From IMG/VR virus record IMGVR_UViG_3300017593_000402, positions 62,001 to 126,000 of that record: 64,000 nucleotides of DNA; one strand, 5' to 3'. Position 1 is the stretch's first letter, and each line of letters begins with the position of its first letter. Made by a program: the position numbers and the translations under genes. A model generated the notes under the pieces. The model saw only the letters and a program-made list of their open reading frames with translations. It ran no database searches and was not told the DNA's origin. Below, one piece after another: positions 1 to 9,600 of the stretch. This DNA comes from a virus.

Positions 1-1
1 C

Positions 2-976
2 TCTTTGGTATTTTCCACTCAGCAACTTCATGAGAATGTGTCCGAGCTCGCTAACATTGCTGTACAAGATCTGATTCAACAGTACCGACGAGCGGGTGTG
101 GTACTGAGTGAATCGCAGAAACAAGCACTGGAGGACATAACAAGGACTATTACAGGTTACACAGAGTTAACTGAGTTGGCTCGTAGACGAGTTGATACTT
201 TTACGAAGTTCGTGGACGCTAAGCTGGCCGAACAAACACGCGCTTGGTCGCGCAATAAGGATGAAGTTGAAGCTTTTGCTAATGGCTTGAGGACTATTGG
301 CGAGAGTGCAATGCAAGGAATCTTGAAGAACTATGCTGAGATTGGGGCGAAGATCGAGGAAATGGGCGGGTTCTTTGGCGCCCTCGGACAAATGACTCAA
401 GAGGCTGTTGCGAGGACCGCTGCGAGCGCGTTTGATGAGTTGAACAGGGCAATAATTGATTCTATAGTATACGGAAAGCGATTTCAGATGAACTGGCAGG
501 AAATTTTGAGAAGCTTTACGGCAGGTCTTGCTCAGGCAATGCTACAGTTGTTAGAATTTAAACTAGCTATGATGGCGCTGCAGGCGATGGGAATTCGAGT
601 TCCTATGATGAGACGTGGGGGTTTGGTTCCTTTAAGGAGGCAGGCCGGCGGCCCGGTACCTGGGCAAGGACGTGGAGATAGCGTCCCCGCTTTACTAGAA
701 CCAGGAGAATATGTTGTTCCAAGGCCTGTGGTAGAAAAAATAGGAGTTTCGTTCTTTGACGCGCTACGTAAAGGTGTTGTACCTCCGACGATAACACCTT
801 TTCATTACCAAGCGGGAGGCTTGGTTACGCCGATGCAACAACAAACGCAGGAACCGAAGGTAACGGTTGTGACTATTTTCGATGAGAAGGAGCTTAATAA
901 GTATTATAGCTCTCCCACTTATGGCAGGGTTGTTGCGAACAATGTAGGTGAGAGAATCGCGAGGAGGACTAGCTAA
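2..976 (+). CDS. Tail tape measure protein, C-terminal part (cut by the window edge)
   Basis: The frame is open from the window edge, so the beginning of the gene lies outside; the TTG at 5 is unlikely to be the real start. The first 150 residues are helical. Residues 210-280 carry the Gly/Pro-rich tail typical of lambda-like tape measure proteins: AGGPVPGQGRGDSVPALLEP followed by GEYVVP and a second QAGGLV segment. Tape measure proteins set tail length, occupy the tail tube and pass through the envelope on injection. The stop overlaps the next start by one base (TAATG), which fits a tail operon. The family call rests on the C-terminal signature only. Confidence 0.82.
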   Translation, partial: SLVFSTQQLHENVSELANIAVQDLIQQYRRAGVVLSESQKQALEDITRTITGYTELTELARRRVDTFTKFVDAKLAEQTRAWSRNKDEVEAFANGLRTIGESAMQGILKNYAEIGAKIEEMGGFFGALGQMTQEAVARTAASAFDELNRAIIDSIVYGKRFQMNWQEILRSFTAGLAQAMLQLLEFKLAMMALQAMGIRVPMMRRGGLVPLRRQAGGPVPGQGRGDSVPALLEPGEYVVPRPVVEKIGVSFFDALRKGVVPPTITPFHYQAGGLVTPMQQQTQEPKVTVVTIFDEKELNKYYSSPTYGRVVANNVGERIARRTS

Positions 977-1950
977 TGGCTTTTAGAAAAACGTCTGGAA
1001 CTGTATCTTCGCTGTCGGATTTATTTGCTCGAATTAGGACTTTCTTTGTTGGCTCTCTCGGATGGACACAAGTTCACTCAGGAACTCAAATGGGGAGTGC
1101 TTACTACTTTTATCATAGTACAGGAGAGGCTGGAAATAAAGACATTTACATTGGTGTTAGATCTTTCCGGCGCAGTAGCACTTTGTGCGGCTTTCAGTTT
1201 ACAGCTTGTACAGATATAAACACGTCGGAGGATTTCGATAGTCAGCCGGGGGGTTTTGGAACTCCAGACTGTTGTTGCTGCCAGTTTGTAAGGTATCCTA
1301 TCTTAAGCGCTGTTGATGATGGGACGTCGATGGCGTATTGGTTTATTGGGGATAAGGATTTTGCATTTCTTTTGTTTAGAATTGGTTCTAAATATTTATC
1401 AGCTTACGTGGGGTTGATTAATTCGTACTGGAGTGATTACCCTTTACCATTAGTAGTTCTTGGTTCTTTAACCTTCGACCCCTATCTTAGATTTGGCTGT
1501 ACTAGCGTTTGTTGGCGTGATCGTCAGCTTGCAATCCCGTATCGCCGGAATCTGGGGAGTGGTGAAGGTTATGACGCCTTTTTCGGTTGCTGTGGTTCCT
1601 GGCTTCGAAATTGCGGAAATACTGAGTGGTTTCGCCGCTTTGTAACTAATTGTGTAGATAGTTATAATAACTGTGAATTTCTAAGCCATACTAATTCTTG
1701 TTGGTGGTTGGTTACTTACTTCTATTGCCAATCGTATTCGACCCGGTCTCAAGGGCACGTTTTATTTCCTATTTATGTCGGGAGCCCAGAGATTGACCTA
1801 CTCGGTGAGTTGAAATATGTTTACTATTCATACTTTTATGGTAATGTACCGTCTGAGTCTACTATTTACGTTGGGGGCGACCCTTACTTGGTTTTTGTAA
1901 GTACTTATGGAGAAGACTCCGTTTCAATAGCAATAAGGGATTACGAATAA
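976..1950 (+). CDS. Virion-associated protein, first of a paralogous pair
   Basis: A 324-residue protein rich in aromatics and cysteine, including a run of four Cys near residue 98. It aligns by eye with the next gene. Both have an N-terminal segment ending in LGW, then a motif of the type SxGExxxxDIYxG near residue 55. Both end with a GELKxVY segment followed by GDxYxVF and IR. No signal peptide or catalytic motif is visible. It sits directly after the tape measure gene, the place of distal-tail or tail-tip components, so a structural role in the tail tip is inferred. Function is not recognised. Confidence 0.6.
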   Translation: MAFRKTSGTVSSLSDLFARIRTFFVGSLGWTQVHSGTQMGSAYYFYHSTGEAGNKDIYIGVRSFRRSSTLCGFQFTACTDINTSEDFDSQPGGFGTPDCCCCQFVRYPILSAVDDGTSMAYWFIGDKDFAFLLFRIGSKYLSAYVGLINSYWSDYPLPLVVLGSLTFDPYLRFGCTSVCWRDRQLAIPYRRNLGSGEGYDAFFGCCGSWLRNCGNTEWFRRFVTNCVDSYNNCEFLSHTNSCWWLVTYFYCQSYSTRSQGHVLFPIYVGSPEIDLLGELKYVYYSYFYGNVPSESTIYVGGDPYLVFVSTYGEDSVSIAIRDYE

Positions 1951-2900
1951 TGGCATATCATATAGAACACTTAACTGATATAAACGGGCCTCAAGCGTTA
2001 TACAACGCCTTGATTGACTTTATGACAAGTACGTTAGGGTGGGAAGTCAAGAAAACTGGAACTACTGGAGGTAGTTACGGAAGAGATTATACTATCCTTT
2101 ATTCTAGCGGCGAATCAGAGCAAGAAGATATTTACGTTGGATTTAGTTGGTATTATCGTACTAATATTCGTTGCGGCATTCAAGTAAACGCTTATACAGG
2201 GTTCGACAGTGCTTACGGCTTTAGTAGTTTAGGTTCTCTAAATACGGAGAAGTCCCACGGTGTTTATAGGTGGTTGCCCACCGTACTACTTCAGGACACA
2301 AATTACGATCACGTGTGGTTTTGTGGAGATAAAGATAGTTGTTTCGGTGTAGTTAGGTGTGTTACTATTTACCCCCACTTTTGTGTTGGCCTCTTACGAC
2401 GTTATTGGTCACGGTATTTTGATCCTTACCCTCTTTATGCGTTTGGAACTTTCAGTGGCGGATACAATTACCCTTATGACTATGACTGGAACGACTCTTC
2501 GCGGTTCAGAGGAATCAGTTCTTACCGACATGGGGATTACTGTAGAGATTACTTGTGGTACAATCAGGATACTTGGCATTCGGATTTTGGTTACTACCCC
2601 GTGGATCCTGGTACAGGAGATACTATGCGACATGAACATCCTGAAAGAAAAAAGAAAATCTTTACCGCTAATATGTTTATCCACGCAATGGAACTGCCTA
2701 ACAACGAGAAAGCTATTGCCCCTTTTATGATCGCCGATGAGACAGGTATACGCGGCGAAATTAAGTGGGTTTATAAGTTATCTCGAGCTGTTGGGCTGGA
2801 TCCGGAGGACGAAGTTACAATTAACTCGGCTTCGTACAAAGTATTCCCTGGTACAGTAGATCTGAATCTCTCAAGATGGTTTGCAATTAGACTCGCTTAG
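1950..2900 (+). CDS. Virion-associated protein, second of the paralogous pair
   Basis: A 316-residue aromatic-rich protein paralogous to the preceding gene: the N-terminal DIYVG segment and the C-terminal GEIKWVY ... ASYKVF ... FAIRLA block match in order and spacing. The C-terminal block resembles the end of small conserved phage virion proteins encoded near tail genes. The start overlaps the upstream stop by one base, so the two are probably translated together. A local duplication with divergence is the simplest history. Role inferred as tail or tail-tip structure; no enzymatic motif is visible. Confidence 0.6.
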   Translation: MAYHIEHLTDINGPQALYNALIDFMTSTLGWEVKKTGTTGGSYGRDYTILYSSGESEQEDIYVGFSWYYRTNIRCGIQVNAYTGFDSAYGFSSLGSLNTEKSHGVYRWLPTVLLQDTNYDHVWFCGDKDSCFGVVRCVTIYPHFCVGLLRRYWSRYFDPYPLYAFGTFSGGYNYPYDYDWNDSSRFRGISSYRHGDYCRDYLWYNQDTWHSDFGYYPVDPGTGDTMRHEHPERKKKIFTANMFIHAMELPNNEKAIAPFMIADETGIRGEIKWVYKLSRAVGLDPEDEVTINSASYKVFPGTVDLNLSRWFAIRLA

Positions 2901-2913
2901 GAGTTAATTGAGC

Positions 2914-3861
2914 ATGGGTGTGATTAAACTCTATAAGTCAAAAATTGTTAACGATTCGGAGTTCAACGGAGGTTATGAAGATTGCTCGTCCGAGATTTTC
3001 TCAGGACAATATGAGAACCTTTTTCCAGATGTCTCGCCCTCCGAACGTGCTTCTGGGTACGTTCGTTATCGAAAGTTCTTCGTTCACGCAACTGCTCAAA
3101 CTATCTCTAGTTCGTACGTAGGAATCTTTGACAGGAGCCCTGCAGGAGATTATTTTAGACTTCACGCAGCAACTGTTGCTCAGACTCAAGGAAGTTTACT
3201 CGCACTTCCTTCGCACAAGTGGTATGGTACTGGTAGGATTACCCAACCCGTTGCCTCTGGGGCTACAGTTGTAGTTGCGTCTTTTGATGGTGATGTCCCT
3301 GATATTGAAGTGAACGATACCGTTCTTTTGGCTAGTGCGACTGATAATGAACTGCATACTGTGGCCGCTGTTACCAGTTCCGGACTGAGTGTAACCGTTA
3401 CTTTGAGTAATGGTACTAACCACTCGTACGATACGGGTTCTCGTTTGTGCCACTTACTTCCGTTGGGTAGTATTGCCCCTAGTTACTCTGATTGGTTGGA
3501 GTCTAGCTCTTCAGGGACTTATGATGAAGTGAATTACCCTCCTAGTGTGTATAATGTGGGGACGGTTGAAGATGTTTGGACTTTGACGTTTTATAGTTCC
3601 TCTGCGTTTACGTGTGTAGGTTTAACTACGGGAACTGTTGGAACAGGAGATATTAACAACGATTTTTCGCCCAGTAATCCTGTGGGGGGCACCTATTTCA
3701 CACTCTACGCCTCCGGTTGGGGAGGTTCATGGCAGTCTGGAGATTCTGTCTCGTTTAAAACTCACCCGTCTTCGAAGCCTGCTTGGGCTAAAGAAGTTAT
3801 CCCTGCGGGCGCTGCGCCTTGTTTCTCGAATGAGGTGCCCTTTATTGTGATCTATGCTTAA
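2914..3861 (+). CDS. Beta-rich tail-associated virion protein
   Basis: About 315 residues, rich in Ser, Thr, Gly and Tyr with alternating hydrophobic residues, suggesting beta-sandwich folds and no helices of note. The N-terminal region (about residues 30-60) has an LFPDVSPSERASGYVRYRKFF segment of a kind seen in conserved phage tail-region proteins. The ATG at 2914 follows AGGAG at 2899-2903; an in-frame TTG at 2908 is an alternative start. It lies between the paralogous pair and the large adhesin, so a tail fibre or tip role is inferred. Confidence 0.55.
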   Translation: MGVIKLYKSKIVNDSEFNGGYEDCSSEIFSGQYENLFPDVSPSERASGYVRYRKFFVHATAQTISSSYVGIFDRSPAGDYFRLHAATVAQTQGSLLALPSHKWYGTGRITQPVASGATVVVASFDGDVPDIEVNDTVLLASATDNELHTVAAVTSSGLSVTVTLSNGTNHSYDTGSRLCHLLPLGSIAPSYSDWLESSSSGTYDEVNYPPSVYNVGTVEDVWTLTFYSSSAFTCVGLTTGTVGTGDINNDFSPSNPVGGTYFTLYASGWGGSWQSGDSVSFKTHPSSKPAWAKEVIPAGAAPCFSNEVPFIVIYA

Positions 3862-3871
3862 GGGGACCCAG

Positions 3872-3937
3872 ATGACTCTTAAGACGACTACTCCAATTCT
3901 CGAGTCTTACACTCCTAGTGGGCTACTGCGATTATAA
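3872..3937 (+). CDS. Possible 21-residue peptide
   Basis: A short frame with ATG at 3872, preceded by AGGGG at 3861-3865 at good spacing, encoding a peptide that begins MTLKTTTPILES and ends GLLRL. It fills most of the 94-base gap between two tail genes. The next gene has its own AAGGAGAGG site, so this frame is not needed for its translation. It may be a true micro-protein or a translated leader; there is no homology basis. Confidence 0.3.
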   Translation: MTLKTTTPILESYTPSGLLRL

Positions 3938-3955
3938 CTTAAGGAGAGGAAGTAA

Positions 3956-6900
3956 ATGGGCTGGCTCCCAGAATATTCACACAGAATCAGGTTCAAGATT
4001 GATCATGCAAAGATTGACTCTGATCTTACTCACTTCCCTATTACCCTCTTCTTGACTGAAGATAATGCTGATGCAGTCTTTAATGAACTGGGTTCTAACT
4101 ATAAGAAGATTGCAGTTACTTCTGATGATGGTACTACTCAACTTTATGTAGAAGTTGAAGTATGGGACTCAGCGAATAAACAGGCAGTTCTCCATATTTC
4201 TAGGTCGTCTTGGACTATTTCGTCATCTTCAGATACTTATTTTTATCTTTACTACGACGCGTCTGTTGCAGACAACACAACTTACGTTGGAGATCCTGGA
4301 GATTCTGTTGCTGCAAATGTTTGGGATGACAACTTTAAAGCGGTTTACCATTTATCTCAAAATCCCACAGGAGGCAATGGATGTATTAAAGATAGCACCA
4401 GCAACAATAATGACGGTACTCCTCATGGAAGTATGACTTCAGATGATTTAGTTGATGGGGGGGTAGGAAAGGCTCTGGACTTCGACGGAAGTGACGACTA
4501 TGTGGATTGTGGGAGCGACGGCAGCTTGGATATTACTGGTCCTCTTACAATAGAGTCAGTTGTGAAGTTATCTTCTACAGGCGGGAGTCAAGCTTTTTTT
4601 GAAGGGCGTCTGCAATATACATTGTGGGTGAATTCAAGTGGTAGAGTACGCCTTGCAGACACGCAAGGTAACTACTGTGATTCAGATTCTGGTGATTTTG
4701 CCTGGGATGTTTATCAGTACGTAGCTGGCAAGTTTTCGGGTTCTTCTGGAGACTCTATTACCACGTCCAATGCTGCTGTTTTTATAAACGACGCTAATGT
4801 AACAGCAGCTACGGGAGGTACGTGGTTGCCACAGTCTCTTTCTACTGCTGTAATTGCGTGTTCTCCTCAAGCTACGCCCATCTCTTTTGCAGATGGTTTG
4901 ATAGACGAAGTAAGAATTTCCAACGTGGCTCGTTCCGATGCTTGGATCAAGGCGACTTATTATTCTTTATTTAATAGTTTGATAACTGTTTGTGAGCATG
5001 TAACGGCGTGGAGTTATAGAAAGAAAATTACTATTTCTGGTTCTCCAGGAGCCGGAACAGGTTATCAAGTCCTTTTAAAAGTAGGAGAAAGTTCTGGAGC
5101 TAGTAACTGTGATTTCCATGTTGAAGGGCATTCTGCCAAGTTCCCTTCAGGAACCAATGATTCAGGAGACCTTCGTTTTGTAGATAACGATGGTTCTACT
5201 TTTTTAAACTTCTGGGTTGAGAAGGTAGAAGGTGAGGCACCCAATAGAGTAGCTTATTGTTGGGTTAAGATAAACGACAACTTAGATTCGGATGTGAATA
5301 TTTACTGTTATTATGGCAACCCTGGGACAGGTAATGTAAGCAACGGGAAAAATACGTTTGAGTTCTTTGACGATTTTAGCATTGACTCACTTTCAAACTA
5401 TGATCTGATTTCGGTGTTTCACTTCGGCGACGGTACTGATGATAAAACAGCAGGAACTTATGATGTAGTTAATCAGAGAGTAAACATTAACACTGGTGAT
5501 AACCTTGAAACGGTTTATTCCCCGAAAAATTTTACCATCAGAAATTTTCATGCCCAGGCTAAGTTTCTTGTTTCAGGAGGCTACCCGTATGGTGCTACGG
5601 GTACTGTAGTAGGACGGTATCAAGATGACAACAATATGTACACAGGCCAAAAGGCAGCACAACAGTATAGTGAGACTGGGGGGACAGGTTCTTATTGTAG
5701 TTATACATCACCAATAATACGTAAGTGGGTTGCTAGTACCGAGAGTGACATTGCTACACCCCCGTCAAATAATTACATTCCAATGAATACTGAAACTATA
5801 CTAGCTCTAGCAATATATGAAAACAATATAAAATTCTTTGTTGACGGTTCAGAGGTTTTATCGACTACAGACTCTGATTTATCTGATGCAGGCAGGGTGG
5901 CATTTGGAGCGGGTCAGTGGGAGGGCTGGCTGGATGAGATCAGAGTCCGTAAATATGTGTCTCCCGAACCTTCTTTCTCTACTGCAGGAGACGAAGAGCA
6001 ACTTGTCGGCCCTACCTGGTATCAGGCTATTTCTTGTATTCGAAATCGCCTTTACGAGATTGCCTACAATTCTAAACATTACCTTACTTCTACCTTTTAT
6101 ATGTTCTTTAGAATTTGGGGAGGTGATATTACTAAAGTCAAGAACAAAGTATTTGCTGATGCGTTAACTTTAATAGCCAACCAAGTTCGATCCTATCAGC
6201 TCGTGGTCCCTCATTTGATTCAACATTGGGACGGCCCTGAAGGTGATTACCGGCTCGTTCCTCCTTCTACTCGCGAACGTCCATGGTGGTGGTGGCCTTA
6301 TTCTTGCGGTGAACCCGTATCTAAAGGGCAGGAGGGTATTAACTATTCACGTATTTCGAAGGATCGTCGTTACGACACGTTTTTCTCCCCCCAACGGTAT
6401 TATTGGGGTGTAATAGTAGGGACACCGTACTCACGAACTCCCTCATCTTACGCAGGTAAAACAATTGAGGACAAACCAAAGAATTTCTTCTGGAACAGAG
6501 TTTACGTTGTCCCTACAAAAATTGATTTCGGATTTACTAAGGTAGGTTCGTCTCGGTTAATTCACATTTTACATCGTTATGAAGACACCTCTCACGATTT
6601 ACAATCTGTTTCTTCTTCGGATCCTACGTTTTCGGTAACTCTTCCTGAGCCTTTGCCTCACACTATGGCTCCCGGGGCTGAGATGGACGGTCTTGTGAAT
6701 GTGGCACAGGTGGGGGCAGTGAGAGTAGTAGACGCGCCCATCTACTTCCATTTTGATACAGTAGGAGACGCCATTTGTTATGTTTCTGCTACGTTCGCTA
6801 TAGTCCTCTTGAAACCGAGAAAGTATGATCAATGGAATACACCTCATACTTTTCAGAAGATAAAGTTCAAGTTCGAAACAGAATTGGTTCACAACTTAGC

Positions 6901-7948
6901 AAGCAAGCCCACCCGTATTCCTAAACTTTATTACCCTACCCGCTCGTCTTCGTTGCACTTGGGAGCTGTTGATGAGGTTGCATATGATCTTGATTATGAT
7001 GCTATCAATGCGGCTCGTTATTTAGTAGTAGTGCCTGAGTTTCCTCTTAGAGTACGATTAGTGAGCAACGCGCACCAACATGATACCCAGATAGTGGTAG
7101 AAGATGTCACAGACTTTGAGGTAGGGTATTCTGCTGTTTTGTGTAGCTCGCGTCATTTAGAAGCGGGCCAGATCACCGAAATTGACGCAGCCTCGAAAAC
7201 ACTTAAGTTTGCTGGCCAGCTTCAGTATGATTATGATGTGAACGATACCTGGGTGTACCCCAGTTTTACGGGGTACGGCCACGTGCGACGGACTCGTTCT
7301 TTAGTGAAACATAATGTTTACAACCTTGAGATTGACGTAGATGAAATAATCCCTGAGGGCTGTAACGCATTGACAGGTACTACTTCGCAGTGGTACAAAC
7401 GGCCAAGAACGGTGCTTGTTGAAGGGTCTGTAGTTGATAGTAGGGATGTTAAGGGTCTTGAAGTTGGCGTCCCGTCCATTAAAAATCCTTTGAGCTCTCG
7501 TCTGCGTGATAAAATTGTTGTAACGCATAGTTACCAGTTCTTTGGAACTGCTTGGAGGGATTTCAAAGACTTGTTTTTATACGCAAAAGGGCGCTATCAG
7601 AAAGTCAATATAATCACTTGGTTGAGTGAATTACGCGTTTACGAAGACGCTTATCAAGGTTCTGCTTCGCTAAAGATCATACCTCGGACTTACTCTGAGA
7701 TTTGGAGTGCTTACAAGAAGGTGGTGATTGATTATGGATCTACTATAGTTCACACGACCGTTACGGGCGTAGTTACTGCTGAGGATCATTGTGTAGTTAC
7801 CCTTCAAGATAATTTGTCGTTAGACACACCGAAGGGTACCCCACTCCACTTTAAGATTGACGCTTACTTAACAGAGGATACCATCGAGTTTGATTTCAAG
7901 GGCGATGGCTGTTTCGTAACTGTTACTTGGGAGGAAGCGTATGACTAA
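3956..7948 (+). CDS. Large tail adhesin with DUF2341 and LamG-like domains
   Basis: A 1330-residue protein. Residues 1-110 resemble a DUF2341-type beta domain. Residues about 115-330 look like a LamG/concanavalin A-type jelly roll (AVYHLSQ, DSTSNNNDGT, GKALDFDGSDDYV). Residues about 345-480 match DUF2341 (WSYRKKITI, DLRFVDNDGS, YYGNPG). A second lectin-like region ends near 680 (WLDEIRVRK). The C-terminal half is different, with a Trp-rich stretch (RPWWWWP) near 780 and beta-rich segments. LamG and DUF2341 modules usually bind carbohydrate or act as extracellular spacers, so a receptor-binding tail role is inferred. The start has an AAGGAGAGG ribosome site; the stop overlaps the next gene by 8 bases. 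Confidence 0.72.
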   Translation: MGWLPEYSHRIRFKIDHAKIDSDLTHFPITLFLTEDNADAVFNELGSNYKKIAVTSDDGTTQLYVEVEVWDSANKQAVLHISRSSWTISSSSDTYFYLYYDASVADNTTYVGDPGDSVAANVWDDNFKAVYHLSQNPTGGNGCIKDSTSNNNDGTPHGSMTSDDLVDGGVGKALDFDGSDDYVDCGSDGSLDITGPLTIESVVKLSSTGGSQAFFEGRLQYTLWVNSSGRVRLADTQGNYCDSDSGDFAWDVYQYVAGKFSGSSGDSITTSNAAVFINDANVTAATGGTWLPQSLSTAVIACSPQATPISFADGLIDEVRISNVARSDAWIKATYYSLFNSLITVCEHVTAWSYRKKITISGSPGAGTGYQVLLKVGESSGASNCDFHVEGHSAKFPSGTNDSGDLRFVDNDGSTFLNFWVEKVEGEAPNRVAYCWVKINDNLDSDVNIYCYYGNPGTGNVSNGKNTFEFFDDFSIDSLSNYDLISVFHFGDGTDDKTAGTYDVVNQRVNINTGDNLETVYSPKNFTIRNFHAQAKFLVSGGYPYGATGTVVGRYQDDNNMYTGQKAAQQYSETGGTGSYCSYTSPIIRKWVASTESDIATPPSNNYIPMNTETILALAIYENNIKFFVDGSEVLSTTDSDLSDAGRVAFGAGQWEGWLDEIRVRKYVSPEPSFSTAGDEEQLVGPTWYQAISCIRNRLYEIAYNSKHYLTSTFYMFFRIWGGDITKVKNKVFADALTLIANQVRSYQLVVPHLIQHWDGPEGDYRLVPPSTRERPWWWWPYSCGEPVSKGQEGINYSRISKDRRYDTFFSPQRYYWGVIVGTPYSRTPSSYAGKTIEDKPKNFFWNRVYVVPTKIDFGFTKVGSSRLIHILHRYEDTSHDLQSVSSSDPTFSVTLPEPLPHTMAPGAEMDGLVNVAQVGAVRVVDAPIYFHFDTVGDAICYVSATFAIVLLKPRKYDQWNTPHTFQKIKFKFETELVHNLASKPTRIPKLYYPTRSSSLHLGAVDEVAYDLDYDAINAARYLVVVPEFPLRVRLVSNAHQHDTQIVVEDVTDFEVGYSAVLCSSRHLEAGQITEIDAASKTLKFAGQLQYDYDVNDTWVYPSFTGYGHVRRTRSLVKHNVYNLEIDVDEIIPEGCNALTGTTSQWYKRPRTVLVEGSVVDSRDVKGLEVGVPSIKNPLSSRLRDKIVVTHSYQFFGTAWRDFKDLFLYAKGRYQKVNIITWLSELRVYEDAYQGSASLKIIPRTYSEIWSAYKKVVIDYGSTIVHTTVTGVVTAEDHCVVTLQDNLSLDTPKGTPLHFKIDAYLTEDTIEFDFKGDGCFVTVTWEEAYD

Positions 7949-8810
7949 AATAGCACTTGAGCTCACTGGGGGGTTAGGGAAGAATATTGCTTTTACTGCA
8001 GTGCTCCCTTACCTCGACTCTAAACCAACCATTTTATGTTCGTTCCCTGTTGCCTTTGAGAATAGTCCTTATGTGGAGGAGTGTGTGCCGTGGCCTTCTT
8101 CCAACTTTAGGGTGCTGAGTGAGTTTGATATAAGGAAAGTTGAACCCTACTACGTTGCGGATTACCGTCAAGGGAAGATTACTCTGATTGAGGCAATATT
8201 TAGATCCTGTGATGTTAAGCTTGTGCAGGGCGCTGCCCCGAAGCTTTACTTAACTGATAAAGAGAAGAAGGATGCACGGGCCTATCTCGATCGGAAAGGG
8301 CGCCCTGTTATTTTATTCCAACCTTTTGGAGCTTCTACCGACGTATCCAGCCCCCTCTCTTCAGGTCAACGCTCTTTGAGTAAAGATCAAGCGCTGAAGT
8401 TAGCCCGGTTCTTGAGCGATTTTGGTACTGTACTCGTACTGCGCGGTTTGTCCCAACCCTCGCTACCTGGATTTGAGCATCCTGATTTGAACTTAAGGTT
8501 TTCCATCTCTCTTGTGTCAGAAGCGGACGCTCTAGTGGGTGTGGATAGTTGGCTTTGCCACGCCGGGGCTGCACTGGGGAAGAGAGGTTTCTTTATCTTT
8601 ACGTCTACGGACCCGAGACAGTTGTCCTATCCTCTGCACATTTCAGTTCAGTCACCTAACCGCTGCGATTTGTACCCATGCCGCCGTCCTTGGCCAGGAG
8701 TTCCTGACAATTTTGTGTGTCCCTTTGGTTTGAAGTGCCAAGATTTTAATCCTGAAGTATTTTTTGAAGAGATAGAGTCCTATTTGAAGGAGGCCCTCGT
8801 TGAAGTTTGA
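7941..8810 (+). CDS. GT9-like (heptosyltransferase-type) glycosyltransferase
   Basis: A 289-residue GT-B-like protein. The C-terminal half matches glycosyltransferase family 9: ILFQPFGAS near 130, a RSLSKDQ segment after it, VLRGLS near 170, then ISLVSEADALVGVDSWLCHA and ALGKRGFFIFTSTDPRQLS, which correspond to the sugar-nucleotide site of ADP-heptose transferases. A Cys-rich end (DLYPCRRPWPG, CPFGLKC) also resembles GT9 C-termini. It is short for the family and the N-terminal Rossmann part is weakly conserved. It lies inside the tail-tip operon and overlaps genes on both sides, so it is expressed with structural genes. Whether it modifies a tail protein or a host glycan is unknown. Confidence 0.72.
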   Translation: MTKIALELTGGLGKNIAFTAVLPYLDSKPTILCSFPVAFENSPYVEECVPWPSSNFRVLSEFDIRKVEPYYVADYRQGKITLIEAIFRSCDVKLVQGAAPKLYLTDKEKKDARAYLDRKGRPVILFQPFGASTDVSSPLSSGQRSLSKDQALKLARFLSDFGTVLVLRGLSQPSLPGFEHPDLNLRFSISLVSEADALVGVDSWLCHAGAALGKRGFFIFTSTDPRQLSYPLHISVQSPNRCDLYPCRRPWPGVPDNFVCPFGLKCQDFNPEVFFEEIESYLKEALVEV

Positions 8811-9600
8811 CGGCGTAATTCTCGTTTATGGCATGCATACAGACTATTTAATTGCGACTAACTTCCCGTTTACGACCAATGACTCTATTACCTGGGAACC
8901 TCTTATCACGTCTGATATTTCATACGAGCTTTCTGGCGTAGATCGGAAAGAAGCGTTTACTATTAAAATTTTACGGGATAAAGTACCCGATCTCTCAAGT
9001 TACCTTGTAAATCGAGTTGGTTCTGTGACAGTTCGCGCTGTTGAGATTGATGTGGATACGGCAACTTGGTCAGAGTTTTATCAAGGTAATGTCACTAAGT
9101 TTAAAATCGACCTCCACTTTGTCGAACTCGAAGTTGAGAGTATGGTGTCGTTAGGTCTTAGGTCAGCGAATCGTGTCCGCCTTTCTCTAGGATGTATTCG
9201 AACTTTAGACGAATGTGGAGTCGCATGGGATTCTTATTCTGCTTCTGGAATAGTAGCTGGTATTAGTGGGAGAACTATCTCGATTAACTATACTACTCGG
9301 GGTTCAAACTTCCCAGACCCCGTTCCAAATAATTTTCTGAAATATGGGAAGTTAGTTGCGCCAACGGAAGTTAGGAGTATAGTTTTTAATGATGCGGGTT
9401 CTGTGGTGGTGAGGTTTGCTACTCGTGATCTGTCTGTAGGAGATGTTGTTACTGTTTACGCCGGGTGTGATAAATCGATTGCAACTTGTAGAGACAAGTT
9501 TAACAATTTGGATAACTACTTAGGTTTTCCTCATACTCCTACAGAGAGTGCGACTTTAAGAGGAAGACAGGGAAAGACTGCGTCTGGTGGAAAGAAGTAA
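8800..9600 (+). CDS. DUF2163 / BR0599-type tail-tip protein
   Basis: A 266-residue beta-rich protein. The C-terminal AGCDKSIATCRDKFNN followed by GFPHTP is the hallmark of the phage BR0599 / DUF2163 family, and the central LGCIRTLDECGV Cys pair also fits. In gene transfer agents and many siphophages this protein sits in the tail-tip hub just before an NlpC/P60 gene, as here. The TTG start at 8800 is chosen because AAGGAGG lies 7 bases upstream; it overlaps the glycosyltransferase gene by 11 bases. Confidence 0.85.
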   Translation: MKFDGVILVYGMHTDYLIATNFPFTTNDSITWEPLITSDISYELSGVDRKEAFTIKILRDKVPDLSSYLVNRVGSVTVRAVEIDVDTATWSEFYQGNVTKFKIDLHFVELEVESMVSLGLRSANRVRLSLGCIRTLDECGVAWDSYSASGIVAGISGRTISINYTTRGSNFPDPVPNNFLKYGKLVAPTEVRSIVFNDAGSVVVRFATRDLSVGDVVTVYAGCDKSIATCRDKFNNLDNYLGFPHTPTESATLRGRQGKTASGGKK

